Shown here piece by piece: positions 6,293-6,695 of a DNA stretch of 6,695 nucleotides. Position 1 is the first letter of the stretch, and every line of letters begins with the position of its first letter. The stretch comes from Firmicutes bacterium UBA6648 (GTDB lineage Bacteria > Bacillota > Clostridia > Peptostreptococcales > Anaerovoracaceae). Made by a program: the position numbers and the translations under genes. The notes below the pieces were generated by a model. It saw only the letters and a program-made list of their open reading frames with translations, searched no databases and was not told the DNA's origin. The stretch spans positions 1-6,695 of the forward strand of contig DKLE01000104.1 of the NCBI GenBank assembly GCA_002455605.1, in the 5' to 3' direction.

Positions 6293-6695
6293 ATGTCTGA
6301 TGAGTACTCTATAATAAAACAATTGATTTCTGATTTTGATCCCGCTGTTATCGAAGCTTATTCGGTAGGCGCACTTTTATATACGCCGGCGACGAACAAC
6401 TATATTTATGATAAACTTATCAGCGGTGCTTTTGGTAATAAGTACTCTCTTGCTTTATGCCTTGAAGCATCAATTGACGATTCGGCAGTTGAAATCGGTG
6501 AGAAGAATATAGTTAAGTTATTCTCTTCTATATTTAATAATCGTTCCCTGTTTTCTTATTTACCCAATCTATTTATTCGAGTTCGACATCCTGACCAGAT
6601 AACTAAAATTTATACTGCTTTAGCTGACAGCTCCGTATTGCTGAAAGGCTTTATTTTGCCTAAGTTTTCTTTAGAAAATGCTGATTTATATATTG
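6293..6695 (+). CDS. CitE-like C-C bond lyase (HpcH/HpaI aldolase family), 3' end cut
   Basis: The first 134 codons of a TIM-barrel protein related to citrate lyase beta (CitE) and HpcH/HpaI aldolases are present, of the type found in Ter loci. Visible motifs are VGALLYTPATN (25-35), the first barrel strand and loop; LALCLEASIDD (53-63), matching the LEDAI/LEDSI metal-binding region of CitE proteins; LFIRVRHPDQ (93-102), the arginine-bearing strand that usually contacts substrate; and GFILPKF (119-125), a later barrel strand. In CitE relatives these bind Mg2+ and a CoA-type or keto-acid substrate; the substrate in Ter systems is not established. Residue 59 is Ala where relatives usually have Asp after the Glu, which could affect metal binding. 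The start is ATG with an AAGGAG site 6 nt upstream. The gene diverges from the protease gene under its own strong promoter and probably begins an operon of 'biosynthetic module' genes (phosphoribosyltransferase-like and others) beyond the window. Confidence 0.85.
   Translation, partial: MSDEYSIIKQLISDFDPAVIEAYSVGALLYTPATNNYIYDKLISGAFGNKYSLALCLEASIDDSAVEIGEKNIVKLFSSIFNNRSLFSYLPNLFIRVRHPDQITKIYTALADSSVLLKGFILPKFSLENADLYI

Overview
The window is AT-rich (roughly 35-40% G+C by eye) and carries strong Shine-Dalgarno sites, TTG and GTG starts, and sigma-A-type promoters. This fits a low-G+C Firmicute, probably a clostridium or Lachnospiraceae relative. That assignment is inference from composition and gene content, with no marker gene present. 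The window holds most of a Ter-type (tellurium-resistance-like) stress-response locus. It has six protein-coding genes, two of them cut by the window edges, and no RNA gene, insertion sequence, CRISPR array or phage gene.

Leftward (minus-strand) block, in order of transcription. (1) 6119-4734: a cytoplasmic protein that joins one YceG-like module to a C-terminal HtrA/trypsin-like serine protease domain with an intact His-Asp-Ser triad. (2) A 170-bp gap with a good promoter (TTGAAA, 17 bp, TATTAT) and a leader of about 100 nt. (3) 4563-2317: a large YceG-family protein that appears to contain three copies of one two-part module. (4) 2311-1163: a TelA/YceH-family toxic-anion-resistance protein starting at TTG. 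(5) 1143-562: a TerD-domain protein. (6) 550-1: a second TerD-domain protein starting at GTG, missing only its last few residues at the window edge. Genes 3 to 6 are 5, 19 and 11 bp apart and clearly form an operon.

Rightward block. From 6293 to the end is the start of a CitE-like (HpcH/HpaI, C-C bond lyase) TIM-barrel protein. It is driven by a near-consensus extended -10 promoter. In known Ter systems this family opens the 'biosynthetic module' thought to make a nucleoside-like metabolite, so more of that module probably lies to the right. The 164-bp divergent region between the blocks contains a perfect 14-bp palindrome that could be a shared operator.

Working model. TerD proteins bind calcium and sit with TelA and YceG in a stress-sensing complex near the membrane, while the rightward genes make a small molecule. 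The distinctive element is the protease. It carries a fourth copy of the YceG module, so it may be docked to, or switched by, the same ligand or partner as YceG. It has no signal peptide or PDZ domain, so it would act on cytoplasmic targets. That link is inference from domain sharing and gene order.
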